From assembly GCF_000613445.1 (NCBI RefSeq), contig NZ_BAIZ01000008.1, positions 1-64,000 of the forward strand: a stretch of 64,000 nt of DNA, written 5' to 3'. This DNA comes from Hoylesella shahii DSM 15611 = JCM 12083 (lineage in GTDB: Bacteria; Bacteroidota; Bacteroidia; Bacteroidales; Bacteroidaceae). The notes beneath the pieces are model-generated. The model did not search any database. It saw nothing but the letters and a program-made list of their open reading frames with translations, and was not told the DNA's origin. The position numbers and the translations under genes were made by a program. Each line of letters opens with the position of its first letter. Within the stretch, counting starts at the first letter, position 1. Below, piece by piece: positions 1-9,570 of the stretch.

Positions 1-1
1 G

Positions 2-373
2 AACCCTAGGGTGTGGCAGGTCTTCACCAAGGTGCTCTACGGCAAAGTATTTGCCGATAAGGGCTACATCAAGCAAGAGTTCTTTGAGAACTTCTTCAAC
101 CAAGGCATCCACCTCGTTCACGGGCTCAAATCAAACATGAAAAACAAGCTTATGCCCTTGTGGGACAAGATGATGCTGCGCAAGCGATATATAATAGAAT
201 GCATCAACGAACTACTCAAGAACAAGGCCAACCTTGTTCATTCACGCCATCGCTCCGTACATAACTTCCTCATGAATCTCTGTGCGGCATTAGCTGCATA
301 TTGTTTCTTCGAGAATAAGCCCGAGGCACTTCCCGTGCGCATTGAAAAGAGTAGGCAATTGGAACTTTTCTAA
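2..373 (+). mobile_element. IS982-family transposase, C-terminal part, cut by window edge
   Basis: The frame is open from the left edge to a stop at 371-373, so only the last ~123 residues of a DDE-type transposase are present. The stretch FADKGYIKQEFFENFF followed by LRKRYIIECINELLKN and HSRHRSVHNFLMNL is the typical end of IS982-family transposases: the RKR..IE..N..LK block carries the last catalytic glutamate. The right end of the element follows the stop: cttatcccgaactg at 381-394 is the exact reverse complement of the terminal repeat at 3501-3514. Family assignment is from recalled family motifs; the copy may be intact outside the window. Confidence 0.85.
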
Positions 374-409
374 GCAAATCCTTATCCCGAACTGTCGTAG
401 TCTATAGGG

Positions 410-655
410 GAGGAGATGCTTGATGGCTGGATAAGGCTGGCAGATCAGAGCAAAATTGCAAAGCTAAAGAAAAAAGCTGTTATCATGAGGACCTACCGGA
501 AATGAATTCTAGCTTGGTACGGCTGCCATCTATCAATAGGAAAAGTCGAAAGCATCAATAACAAGATTAAAGTAATGAAACGAAATGCGTATGGATTCAG
601 GGATGAGAGATACTTAACACTAAGACTCTAAGCACTGCATGACTGTCATATCACT
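410..655 (+). pseudogene. ISL3-family transposase remnant (C-terminal piece)
   Basis: One reading frame from about 410 to 655 spells a decayed transposase end: IMRTYRK, a stop at 503-505, ILAWYGCHLSIG, KVESINNKIKVMKRNAYGF, RDERYLTLRL, a second stop, then ALHDCHIT. The block V-E-x-x-N-N-K-I-K-V-x-K-R-x-A-x-G-F is characteristic of the C-terminus of ISL3 (IS204/IS1001/IS1096) transposases. Two in-frame stops and no 5' part make it a relic. It lies directly against the IS982 right end, which probably inserted into it. Confidence 0.7.
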
Positions 656-737
656 TGACATGCCGGATTAACCGAAATATTCTGTAGATAGCAACGATAT
701 TTAATTTGTTATTATAGTGACAAAACAAAAAAAATTG

Positions 738-745
738 TATCTTTG
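738..745 (+). promoter_or_regulatory. Bacteroidetes -7 promoter box for the defence unit
   Basis: TATCTTTG matches the Bacteroidetes housekeeping -7 consensus TAnnTTTG, about 50 nt before the start codon of the HNH gene. No well-spaced TTTG -33 box is evident, so the assignment rests on one box. Confidence 0.5.
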
Positions 746-794
746 CAACATAGATAGGCATTCAACAACATTTTAATGCCAAAAACTTACTATT

Positions 795-1153
795 ATGACA
801 GACGAAGAAAAGAAAGAATATTGTTGGAATCATGCCCAAGTTGTAGAGGGTTATGATAAGGACACTATAAGAAAAGATGCATGCGGAGCTGGATCTTCAA
901 GGCTCATTATGGAATGAGAGATTCTGCCTTCGGATGGGAAGTTGACCATGTTTTCCCTGTTGTTATGGGAGGCGACGACTTTGAACGTAACCTTAGAGCT
1001 ATGCATTGGAAAAACAATGTATCCAAAGGAGATGATTATCCGGAATATATGTCTGCAATCCAATCAGAAGGCAACAAGAATATCGAAAAAGAATCAAGTT
1101 ATTCAGTGAACGAGACTCTTCAACAGGTGTTACATGAATATTATAATAAATAA
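795..1153 (+). pseudogene. HNH endonuclease, broken by a one-base frameshift
   Basis: The natural start is the ATG at 795 (MTDEEKKEYCWNHAQ), after the -7 box at 738. This frame stops at 912-914, while the downstream frame continues with WIFKAHYGMRDSAFGWEVDHVFP and NLRAMHWKNNVSKGDDYP to 1153. Restoring one base near 890 joins them into a ~119 aa protein. The G-W-E-V-D-H core, the M-G-G and N-L-R-A-M-H-W-x-N-N blocks are those of small stand-alone HNH nucleases. The stop is three bases before the next ATG, so it is the first gene of a three-gene unit. Either a base was lost in sequencing or the nuclease is inactive; translation of the downstream part alone would lack the N-terminus. Confidence 0.75.
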
Positions 1154-1156
1154 GCC

Positions 1157-2449
1157 ATGCAAATTTCAAGACTACAAATCAAGAAACTTTACGACCAATA
1201 TAACTATGATATAGATTTCAATAACGAAGAGAAAGAACAGATAACTATTCTTACAGGTCCTAATGGATATGGCAAGACTACTATTCTACGCATTTTAAAT
1301 TCCCTTAATCCTAAGTCTCTGTATTATTTCTATGTTATTAAATTCAACGAAATAATAATCTCTTTTGATAATAATACAGTATTAAATATTACTCAGAGTT
1401 ATAAAACAGAAACTGAAAGTATATTTGCTGTTGACCATAAGGAAGACTTGAAGAAAGAAGTAAGGTTTACGTGGAACAAAGCTACGGGGGAAGCACTCAC
1501 TCATTTCGTATATAATAACACAAACATCGAAAAAGCACTCCGTTCATACAATTTCTTACGAGGGACATATAGTAGACGTAGGGCGTTGAATGATTTGCCT
1601 AATAGAGAGAAAAGAGAAATCTTATTAGATAACGAAGAATTCAACGAACATATTGCCAAATCAAATGGACAGGAACAGTTTCTGATGCAACTCGAAACCT
1701 TACGTTCTTACTACATACCAGCAAACCGAATCTATAATGAAGCTCATGAAGAGAATGATGAACTGCCAATAGAGAAAGTTCGTGAAGCATTAATGGATAA
1801 AATGGAAACTGCTCAACAAAACTATCTGTTTTATTCACAACAAGTTGATTCTAACTTTATCAAAAAAGTATTAGATCCAAATTATGAAGTTTGTTCTCAG
1901 GCTTCATACAATAAGCTAAAGGATGAAGTTGAGAGTCAGATGAACACAATTGTTAAATATAAGCTTACCCCTAAAGTAGAAATTCCAGAATATAACGAAA
2001 AAAACAAGGCCGTACTCTTTGCTTATCTTAAAGGGCTCGAGGAGAAGTTCAGCAAGATTTCAACAATATCGAAAAAAACAGAATTATTTCAAGAAATGCT
2101 GACCTCTAAGCATTTTGCAAACAAATCTGTAGAAATTTCTCCTCAACATGGTTTTATGTTCAAATCTGACAAAGGTGATATTATAGACGGATATAAACTT
2201 TCAAGTGGTGAACAGAATGAAATCATAATGCTGTATCGTTTAATATATGAGGTGCCTGATCAAGGTTTATTGTTGATTGACGAACCAGAGAACTCACTTC
2301 ATGTCGCATGGCAGAAGACAATCGTAGATGATATGAAGGAAATAGCTTTAGTCAAGCGTCTACAGATTATCATCGCTACTCATTCGCCAAGCATTGTAAG
2401 CAAAGGTCTTAGTATGACCAAAGACCTTTATTACTTAACAAACAAATAA
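1157..2449 (+). CDS. AAA/ABC-type ATPase, PARIS AriA-like
   Basis: 430 aa, cytoplasmic. Walker A GPNGYGKTT at residues ~34-42, an ABC-type signature LSSGEQ at ~348, Walker B LLLIDEPENS at ~369-378 and an H-loop ATHSPS at ~405 place it among SMC/ABC-like AAA_15/AAA_21 ATPases, with the long helical middle typical of OLD/RecF-type proteins. It lies 3 nt after the HNH gene and 4 nt before a DUF4435 gene. ATPase plus DUF4435 is the known composition of the PARIS anti-phage system, where AriA is a sensor scaffold that releases AriB when an anti-restriction protein appears. The family call is firm; the PARIS assignment is inferred from gene pairing and size. Confidence 0.75.
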   Translation: MQISRLQIKKLYDQYNYDIDFNNEEKEQITILTGPNGYGKTTILRILNSLNPKSLYYFYVIKFNEIIISFDNNTVLNITQSYKTETESIFAVDHKEDLKKEVRFTWNKATGEALTHFVYNNTNIEKALRSYNFLRGTYSRRRALNDLPNREKREILLDNEEFNEHIAKSNGQEQFLMQLETLRSYYIPANRIYNEAHEENDELPIEKVREALMDKMETAQQNYLFYSQQVDSNFIKKVLDPNYEVCSQASYNKLKDEVESQMNTIVKYKLTPKVEIPEYNEKNKAVLFAYLKGLEEKFSKISTISKKTELFQEMLTSKHFANKSVEISPQHGFMFKSDKGDIIDGYKLSSGEQNEIIMLYRLIYEVPDQGLLLIDEPENSLHVAWQKTIVDDMKEIALVKRLQIIIATHSPSIVSKGLSMTKDLYYLTNK

Positions 2450-2453
2450 TCTA

Positions 2454-3386
2454 ATGGAAAATTCCGTATTGCAGGAATGCGAACCCCAATCTTGCGTAGA
2501 AGATAATAAATCATTGGGGAACACCGTATTGGAGGCGACCGATCCCCCAAGTATCGTAGAAACAATAAGACAAAATATACAACATCCTAATCATAGGGAT
2601 GTAATAATCGTTGTTGAGGGCGAAGACGATGAAAAAGCTTTGAAAAAATTCTTTAATATGCAGGCTGTAGAATTCCTTTGTGCTGGAAATTGCCTAAAAG
2701 TAAAGAATTCTATGCGCATTGTGAGCACAGATAAGCAGCTCAAAGATTGCGTTATAGGTATCAAAGATGCTGATTTTGACCATATAAATAAAATCAGTCA
2801 TAATATTGCCAATCTTATGATAACTGACACCCACGATATGGAAACAATGATGCTGACCCAAAAGGTCTGCAGAAAAATTTGTTTGGAAACAATAAACAAA
2901 GAATATCCGGAGTTATCGACCGAAGCAATGAAAGCTCTAAAAACTATCTCATATCTCCGATATTATAATGACAAAATTATTTTAAGGAGAGGTTCTGTTA
3001 ATGACGGAATTACCTTCAAGGGAATTGTTATTGCTCAAGTAGCATCCAACAGTCAACCTGTCAGTGTACAGAATGTACTTCAACATGTAAAAGCGAAAGG
3101 AAATCTTAACAAAACATCATTTCCAGACTTGAACACAATGAACAGGTTTATACAACAGAACCCTATCGATGATGGTGAACTTCTTTTATTCACAAATGGA
3201 CATGATTTGATTTATGCTATTCGTGATATACTTCATTCCGAAGATCAAACTGCAAGAGCTTATAATGATAAATACATTGCAACTATGATCAGAATTGGTT
3301 ATGCTAAAGAGGAATTTGAAAAGACTAAGCTGTATAAAAGCATAGACAACTGGAATAATAATCGATTCAATCTTTGGGCTGTATAG
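2454..3386 (+). CDS. DUF4435 (TOPRIM-like) protein, PARIS AriB-like
   Basis: 310 aa. After a ~45-residue variable N-terminus, IIVVEGEDDEKALKKFF (residues ~50-66) carries the TOPRIM-type acidic glutamate, followed by CVIGIKDADFD (~99-109, D-x-D-type motif) and TDTHDMETMML (~124), the hallmark of DUF4435. In PARIS the DUF4435 subunit (AriB) is a toxic nuclease, reported to act on tRNA, held inactive by the ATPase AriA. The position 4 nt after the ATPase gene supports co-translation. The N-terminus shows an imperfect 60-bp duplication (VLQECEPQSCVE versus VLEATDPPSIVE). Function is inferred from family and context. Confidence 0.72.
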   Translation: MENSVLQECEPQSCVEDNKSLGNTVLEATDPPSIVETIRQNIQHPNHRDVIIVVEGEDDEKALKKFFNMQAVEFLCAGNCLKVKNSMRIVSTDKQLKDCVIGIKDADFDHINKISHNIANLMITDTHDMETMMLTQKVCRKICLETINKEYPELSTEAMKALKTISYLRYYNDKIILRRGSVNDGITFKGIVIAQVASNSQPVSVQNVLQHVKAKGNLNKTSFPDLNTMNRFIQQNPIDDGELLLFTNGHDLIYAIRDILHSEDQTARAYNDKYIATMIRIGYAKEEFEKTKLYKSIDNWNNNRFNLWAV

Positions 3387-3499
3387 TAAATAAGATTGCA
3401 TATTCGTAATATGCAGAAGAGACAAACCTTATTATGATATTTTGTCATAGGCAAGAGTTGACAAACAGCCTCCTGTTTATTTTCTTTGAATACTTTCCG

Positions 3500-3705
3500 T
3501 CAGTTCGGGATAAGAAAGTGTTCTAAAAAGTTGGTAATCTTGCTATTGTTTTGAGGTTTTATAGTTGTAAATCAGTAACTTACAAAACGTGTGTGGCGAT
3601 GATTACCAAAGACAAAGTTACTGAAATGTTTTGTATACTGGATGAGTTCTGCTAGAATTTAGATGCCGATGAAACTTTTCTAAGCGAGTGCTTATCGCGA
3701 ACTGG
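3500..3705 (+). mobile_element. Internally deleted IS982 derivative (MITE-like)
   Basis: The left end cagttcgggataag (3501-3514) and the right end cttatcgcgaactg (3691-3704) are near-perfect inverted copies. Between them an ATG at 3599 begins MITKDKVTEMFCILDEFC and then a stop, the expected N-terminus of an IS982 transposase. The sequence then jumps to the last codons and 3' end, matching 365-400. The element thus keeps both ends and has lost the catalytic core, so it can move only if a full IS982 acts in trans. With the IS982 end at the left edge it brackets the defence genes. Confidence 0.75.
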
Positions 3706-4128
3706 CGTAGCTCTTGGTCTATACGCTGATGCTTTAAGGGCTATAACAAGAGGCAATGTTTGGAGGAGAGAGGGCGTGGTAAATAAAGGTTTTGTAAAAT
3801 AAACAGACTAAAAATTAACATCTTTTCACGCGATTTTGTGCACTTAGTTTATAGCGATGCGGTTTTTCTGTTGTATTTTCGAGGTTGCAAGTTGCTGATT
3901 TGTAGTGCTTTATGGTTTTTGAAGAGCAAAAGGGCCTTTTTAGTTGCTTTTTTGCGTTTGCAAATAGGCGTCAAGGTCATTTTTATCTGCATCACTGGTC
4001 GGGTTTGTTTAATCTTGTTGAAAATGCTGTTTTTTTGTGCTAAAACTATGTTTTTAGCTTGTTTTCTCGGCTATTTGGTTCATTTTACCTTGCAATATGC
4101 ATGCTTTAGCCTTGCTATTAGCTAGAGA

Positions 4129-4183
4129 TAGCCTTGCGTTTTGTAGGAGTTAGCAGTGCTATCTCCTACAAAACGCAAGGCTA
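4129..4183. repeat. Perfect 21-bp inverted repeat built from the 22-bp repeat unit
   Basis: Arms 4129-4149 and 4163-4183 are exact reverse complements around a 13-nt loop. The arm contains gcgttttgtaggag, the core of the 22-bp unit seen tandemly at 20616-20703 and 43258-43345, so this locus is two units facing each other. Confidence 0.8.
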
Positions 4184-4605
4184 ACTCCTATGTTTTACAG
4201 GCCCAATAGCACCTTTTTGCAGGCTTGTTTCTAGCAAAAATGCCATATTTGTTAGCGAAATGACGAACCCAAAATTGGTGAAAAAATTGCTTCTAGCGAG
4301 GTGATTTACTATGTAATTGCAAAAATGAGTCTGAAAAATGCATTTGGCCGTGGCCAAATTTGGGGCAAGTTTGTGCTTTTTCATAGGTTTTAGCCCCCTT
4401 TTTTGTCTAGAATGGAGGGGCCTAATGGTGTAGTGGTGTAAAGTATTTTCACCTAAATGTGTTTCGTTGATATTGCCTAAGTGTTTCGTGTTGGTCAAAT
4501 CTTGGGTATTTTGCCAACGTTTGTCCTGGCTCATTGCTTTATTGCTTTTTTGCGTTTGGGCAGATGTGACCCCCAAATCAGTGCTTTAGGGTTATAAAAA
4601 CAAAA

Positions 4606-4648
4606 GGTTGTGCCGACTACCTTTATAAGGGTAGGTGGCACAACCATA
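4606..4648 (-). terminator. Rho-independent terminator of the long minus-strand operon
   Basis: ggttgtgcc and ggcacaacc form a 9-bp stem continued by ctacc/gggtag around a short loop. On the minus strand it is followed by ttttgttttt. It lies just after the stop of the leucine-rich-repeat gene. Confidence 0.8.
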
Positions 4649-4680
4649 GTGTGATGTGTATTCTAAAAAGAAGCTAGGCC

Positions 4681-6200
4681 TTATCGGGCAATGGTTTTAA
4701 CGGTCTTGCCGTTAGCCATTTTCACGATGTTGAGACCGCGAACGGGGGCCGAAACACGCTGGCCTGCAGCATTGAAACGCGACACTTCGGCTGCAGCGTC
4801 AGTGTTTTGAACATTGCTAATACCAGTGGCGCTGAGGCCCAGAACCTCATAACGCCCCTCGTTAGAGGCATTAGCGCTAACAATGGCTTGCTTAAATGCT
4901 TCTATTTTTGCGTCGGGCACATAGAACTTGAGGTCGCGGTTAAGTGTGAAGAACGTTTGTCTACCTAGTTCAGGCACGGCATTCATCTCGTTAAATTTCA
5001 CCTCTTTTAGTCGGGTTGCCGAGAAGGCTTTTGCGCCAATGCCACTAATGCCACCCTTAAATGTGGCTTTGGTGAGACTGCGGCAGTTGGAGAAAGCCTC
5101 TGAGTCGATAGAAGTAAGTTCGGCAGGGAACTCAATTTCGGTTATCGCCGATTTGGCAAAGGCCAGTTCAAGAATGTTAGTAAGACGGCTAGGCAGCTTA
5201 ACGCTCTTTAGGTTTGTAGCGCCAAAGAAAGCTTGTTCGCCGATGGCCATTACATTTTCGGGCACTGTGAACGACTGATCTGTGCGTGCTACGGGGTAGA
5301 GCAGTAGGGTAGAGAGGTCTTCGTTGTAGAGCACGCCATCAACAGCTGCAAAGCCTTCGATACCATCTTCAACGTAGTAGTTCTTGATGGGGGTATCTTC
5401 GAAAGTGTCTGATGCTTTCTCGATAAACGACGCAGGCAAGGTAAACGAAGATAGCGAACTGCAGTTGGCAAACGCTCTTAAACCTAAGGATTCAACCGTT
5501 GATGGCAGTTTAACGGTTTTCAAGGCGGTGCAGCCCTCAAAAGTTTTGCGTCGTATGTTGGTTATCTCGCAGTCTTTGTCAAATGTAGCGGTTTCTAAGG
5601 CCGTACAACTGTTAAACGCAGCATTGCCCATGTTGTTTACCGAAGCAGGAATTTCCACCTTTTTCAGAGCTTCGCATTTTGCAAAAGCATAATCGCCAAG
5701 ATAGTCTACCGATGCGGGGATGGTGATGCTAGCGAGCGATTTGCAGCCAAAGAAGGCATAGTTGTTAATTTTTAGCGTATTGGCAGGCAGAGTCACGTTC
5801 ACCAATTTGTCACAACCATAGAACATATAATGGTCTACAAGGTTGTCTTCAGCAATGTTGTAACCCTTTTTGCTTCCGTTTTTTTGAACGAAAAAGTACG
5901 AGTCGCCACCATTAACCAGGTTGGCCGCTTGTAAGTTGAGGTGGGTTAGTTTGCCCGTGGTCGACAAATTCTCTTCCTTACCAGCGCCCGCCATTTCGCG
6001 AATAAACAAGATGTCGGTGCCATTTATTGGTCCAGTGATAGAAAGATTGGTGATGTTAAGCTTTTCTTCGGCAGCAATTTGACTGCTCAACGTTCCAGCT
6101 TGGGTAAGCGTAACACGCTTTTCTTGGGCGAAAGCACGGTGCACATCATGGCGAATGCCATAGTTGCGAGGTTCTTTTTGTTTGTAAAAATCTGTAGCAT
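4681..6200 (-). pseudogene. BspA-like leucine-rich-repeat surface protein with T9SS-type tail (frameshift in signal peptide)
   Basis: About 505 aa if repaired. An ATG at 6200 opens MLQIFTNKKNLATMAFAMMC, a signal peptide whose frame switches near 6130-6143 into AFAQEKRVTLTQAG; one missing G explains the break. The body is a run of LRR_5/BspA-type repeats of ~22 residues (pattern C.sL..i.lP.sv..ig..AF..c), as in surface proteins of oral Bacteroidales. The tail (FNAAGQRVSAPVRGLNIVKM, NGKTVKTIAR) fits a T9SS type A sorting domain, so the protein is predicted to be exported through the outer membrane and attached to the surface. It is the last gene of the operon, before the terminator at 4606-4648. 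Confidence 0.78.
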
Positions 6201-6243
6201 GTATAATAAAAATGTATTTAATATATATTGTTTGTTTAAAATG

Positions 6244-7171
6244 TTATTGTTCGTAGGGTACAACAAGCTTAAAGCCACGTCCGCGCAGCACCACATTTTG
6301 TGCTCTCACCTCTTCAACGGTGAGTTTGTGTTTGCCTTCGCGCAGCATAGTGCCACTAAACTCGTCGGGATAGTTCATGCCAAGGGTTATCATTATTTGC
6401 TGTCCCACCTTAGGCGAAACGATGTTGGGTTTAATTTTTAGTACCCGTTTGGCAGCTGTGGGGCGCGCTCCATTAATCAGCCACACACCAACGCCAGGAC
6501 GGCTAACGGCCATTACGGTGTTCATTTGTGGTAGATGCTTCGCGAGGTGGTGCCATACACGCCCACTTGCTGGGCCGAACCGCTGCAACGCACGTTCACC
6601 TTAAGTGTTTTGTATTTGCCATCTTGTGCAATGGCTTTGATATAGGCTTCGCTTCGTAGGCAGCAGCAATCTCAAGGATGCCTGTTTTGGCGTTCCATTT
6701 AGTGGTTAGGATGCTGTCGGGGTCGTCGATGGCGAGGCGAGCAAGGTCGCCACCACCAGCAAGACTCACAAATTTGCTTTCGTCGCGTGGGTAAAGGCGA
6801 ATTTCGGTGTCGCTGATACTGATGGGTGGAACCACCACACTGATTTTGAGTTGGCGTTTAAAGTCGCCTGAAAGGATGGTGGCGTAAGTGTCGCCTTCGA
6901 GCAAACCATTGATGCGCAGCGTGTCTTTCGACACCGAGATGCTAGCAATCCTTGAGTTAGCGATGTTGGCAACGTATTTGCCAGTGCCGCCATTGAGCAA
7001 CACAATGCGTGTGGACTGCTTGTTAAGCGCCACCGAGTCGGTTGTTTCAAGGTTGAATTGTATGTCAGACAATTGGTTGTCGGCCTCGTTGTTGCATCCA
7101 GTTAGCATCGCAGCCAGCGCAACAAAGAGCAAGCAGAGGTGTCGAGTGGTGTTGAATATGGTTGTTGTCAT
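6244..7171 (-). pseudogene. Unrecognised exported lipoprotein, two frameshifts
   Basis: MTTTIFNTTRHLCLLFVALAAMLTGCNNE is a lipoprotein signal with lipobox LTGC. The first ~175 residues are β-rich with repeated I-x-V-S-x-D-T-L patterns, suggesting an Ig/PKD-like fold, but I recognise no named family. The frame breaks near 6645 (one G restores EAEAYIKAIAQDGKYKTLKV) and again near 6560, after which SRPGVGVWLINGA continues to the stop at 6244. Repaired length is about 305 aa. It starts four bases after the next gene upstream ends and belongs to the same operon. Confidence 0.6.
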
Positions 7172-7174
7172 CGC

Positions 7175-8325
7175 TTAGTCTACGTTAAGTTTATATTGTA
7201 TTTCCCACTTGCGTGTGGCTGTTTCTTCAATCTCTATGCGCAGCGTGTGTTCGCCTTTCGAGGAAAAGGTGATGGTGTTATCGGTGGGGGTAAATGCTTC
7301 GCCGTCTACCCAATAGCGTATAATGGCATTGGGATTGGCCAAATCGTGGTAGTAAAGGGGTAGGGTTCGAGGTGTTGTGCCTTGTTCGCGCACCAAGTAG
7401 AGATAAGGTATGCGGTCTTCTTCGTCAACACCGAAGTTAAGTGGCATTGTGGTTTGCGACACCGTAGTAGATGCATCCGAGGCCACATCGCCCTTGATGG
7501 TTTTTACATTAAAGGTGTAAGCGCGACCGGGTTCTAATGCCGTGGCCACAAATTTCGTGCTTTTAGTGGTGGCAACAAGGTTGCCATTGATGTACACTTG
7601 ATAAGAAGCATCAGCGTCGGCTACAGCATTCCACGACAATTCCATCTCTCTTTGCTGAGGCGTAGCCTAACATTGGCAGGTGGTTCGGGTTTATGTAGCA
7701 CCTCGCCATCTTTGGTTTTCACCATCGAAATGTCGTCGATAAGGATGTAACGGCCAGCTTCGGCGTCTTCGTAAACCGACTGGATGTAGAAGCCCAAGGC
7801 TGCACTTTCCACGCCAGCAGGAGCTTTAAAGGTGAGCGTTTTTTTCTTCCAGGTGTTAGAAAAGTCCTTCGCTAGGTCTTTTTGTGCCTTTCGTTCGTCT
7901 TTCTTCACCAGCTTTTCGCCCTTATACCAGTCGATATACACCAAGATGTTAGGTTTGGTTACGGTGCCTTGATACCAATAAGTAAGTTCGTATTCGGCGC
8001 CCGATTGCACGGGGATGTAATGCGTGTTGAAATCTTTATCGCGCGCAATAAACGAGCCACCATTGGGATAAACACGTATGGAAAAATTGCCAGAGTGGGC
8101 CGTTTTGGTGCGTTCGCGCGACAGTGATGAATTGAAATACCAGTATTGGGGTTTGAGATAGGGGTCGAACGAGGGCGCAGAACCCTCTTCGTCGTTATTA
8201 CCGCCTCCGCCTTGAGGGGCAACATAAACCTCAAATCCCCCATCGAGCACCAGTTCTTGGTTGGTTTGTGCCCAGCTTGTTTGCGTAAAGGCTAGGGCAA
8301 GTGCCAGTATATGTAGATGTTTCAT
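7175..8325 (-). pseudogene. Exported protein with carbohydrate-binding-like and fibronectin-III-like domains, one frameshift
   Basis: MKHLHILALALAFTQTSWAQ is a signal peptide. Residues ~22-210 (LVLDGGFEVY ... KTAHSGNFSIRVY ... YILIDDISMV) resemble the β-sandwich domains often found in surface glycan-binding or adhesive proteins. After a frameshift near 7645 (one A restores SKREMELSWNAV) a fibronectin-III-like segment follows (SYQVYINGNLVATTKSTKF, LEPGRAYTFNVKTI), then a C-terminal β-domain (TRKWEIQYKLNVD). Repaired length about 385 aa. It sits inside the operon between the DUF4856-type lipoprotein and another lipoprotein. No ligand can be assigned from sequence. Confidence 0.6.
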
Positions 8326-8363
8326 ATTATGCTTGTTGATGTGTTGGCAATGTATTTGTGGGC

Positions 8364-9533
8364 TTATTGCAGACTAAGACCATAGGTTTTTGCCACCTGC
8401 AAGGCCACGTTTTGCAGCGAACCAGCAGTTGCTGCAGGGCCAAGCAGGCGTTGTTTATCCCATAGACCTGTGCCTGCGGTTAGCTCTTGGATGATGTTTT
8501 TTACCTCGTTGTAGCTAAAATGTGGCTTACCCGTTGTTTGAACCGTGAATTGCAGCCCGTAGATAGCGCCACAAGCCTCGGATAAGAAGGTGAGCGCGTT
8601 GGCCTCGTCTTCGTGGATGTTGGCCATGGTAGTGGCTCCTGTGAGCAGTGTTACAGCCCTTGTGGCAGCCACTTTAGACAGTTCGGCGCGTATAATGGCC
8701 TGTTGTTGCAGCATGTCGGCATAGCGATATTGGGTGATGGCAGCCCTTCCAGCAGCAAAAGCGTTGTAAAGCGTGATGCGCGACTGGCGTAAGGCCACTG
8801 CATTAGAGGTTTGAACGTAGGGCAACCAGAACTGATAATAACCGTAAGCCAAGTCCCAATGATGTTCGAGAACGGTGTAGTTGTGTCCAGCAACCAGTTC
8901 GTTGGCCTCGTGACTTCTTCGTAGTGCCTCGCTGTTTAGTACGCTATCGTTGAGGTGGGTGTTGAGAATTTTATCGAGATAGATGCCACCATAGACGATG
9001 CCTTTGAAGAGTTCGGCCACAACGAGGCCCTTTTCGTTGGCAAAAGCGAGGTTTACATCGCCGATGTTACGCCCTAAATAGCCTGCTTTACCAGGCTTGG
9101 CCTTTTGGTTACGGGCTGTTCCAGGTCCTTCTTTACCCATACCGCTGAGAGCAGCCGACTGGTTAAAGATGTCTTCAACATCTCTTTTCACCAGTGCGCT
9201 GTCGGCCTTATGTAAGGGCGAAGCCGATATTTCGTTGCGCGGTTTGAGTCCAAATTCTCCATTATCCCAATAGTTTTTCATCGTTTCAAACTGCGCTCGA
9301 TAAAGGATGTTGGCCTCTTTGAGATAGCTATCGTAGATGTAATTGAGGGGGTCGCGCAGCAAACTACACTCCAAATAGTCAACACTGCTACTGCCATTTC
9401 TTGTGAATTTGTATTCGGGGTCGGGGTAAGGAGGTATCACATAGGCAGTTTCTACCGTCTCGCCTTGCCATTGAGTGCAGCTCGAAAAGAACATTGGCGC
9501 TAGCAAAAGCACCCAAAATATCTTATTGTTCAT
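8364..9533 (-). CDS. DUF4856-type lipoprotein
   Basis: 389 aa. The start at 9533 gives MNNKIFWVLLLAPMFFSSC, a clean lipoprotein signal; a longer frame to 9593 exists but would put 20 polar residues in front of it. The segment VLEHHWDLAYGYYQFWLPYV (residues ~230-250) matches the H-W-D-x-A-x-G-Y-x hallmark I associate with DUF4856, and the protein is rich in helices, like imelysin-type proteins. It lies between SusCD-linked lipoproteins. A role in capture or uptake of a ligand at the cell surface is inferred from this context, not shown. Confidence 0.65.
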   Translation of the reverse strand: MNNKIFWVLLLAPMFFSSCTQWQGETVETAYVIPPYPDPEYKFTRNGSSSVDYLECSLLRDPLNYIYDSYLKEANILYRAQFETMKNYWDNGEFGLKPRNEISASPLHKADSALVKRDVEDIFNQSAALSGMGKEGPGTARNQKAKPGKAGYLGRNIGDVNLAFANEKGLVVAELFKGIVYGGIYLDKILNTHLNDSVLNSEALRRSHEANELVAGHNYTVLEHHWDLAYGYYQFWLPYVQTSNAVALRQSRITLYNAFAAGRAAITQYRYADMLQQQAIIRAELSKVAATRAVTLLTGATTMANIHEDEANALTFLSEACGAIYGLQFTVQTTGKPHFSYNEVKNIIQELTAGTGLWDKQRLLGPAATAGSLQNVALQVAKTYGLSLQ

Positions 9534-9570
9534 CGTTTGTCGTTGTATGATGTGATGCGTGTTGTGGGGG

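Larger units (their letters stand above)
3387..4600. other. Gene-free stretch with IS relic and repeat hairpin
   Basis: About 1.2 kb without a credible gene. It holds the IS982 derivative at 3500-3705 and the perfect hairpin at 4129-4183. Short frames here have skewed composition, no family resemblance and no promoter, and the remaining sequence is AT-rich and low in complexity. Confidence 0.6.

Noticed and set aside
3500..3705. Intact small transposon
   Set aside because: The transposase has only its first ~18 codons before a stop and then the 3' end, so it is an internally deleted derivative.
3838..4125. Plus-strand frame of 95 codons, rich in F/L/C
   Set aside because: The composition reflects T-rich non-coding DNA; no promoter, no family resemblance, and it ends at the repeat hairpin.
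4181..4576. Minus-strand frame of 131 codons
   Set aside because: The protein looks like random translation of AT-rich DNA, starts inside non-coding sequence and overlaps the repeat hairpin arm.
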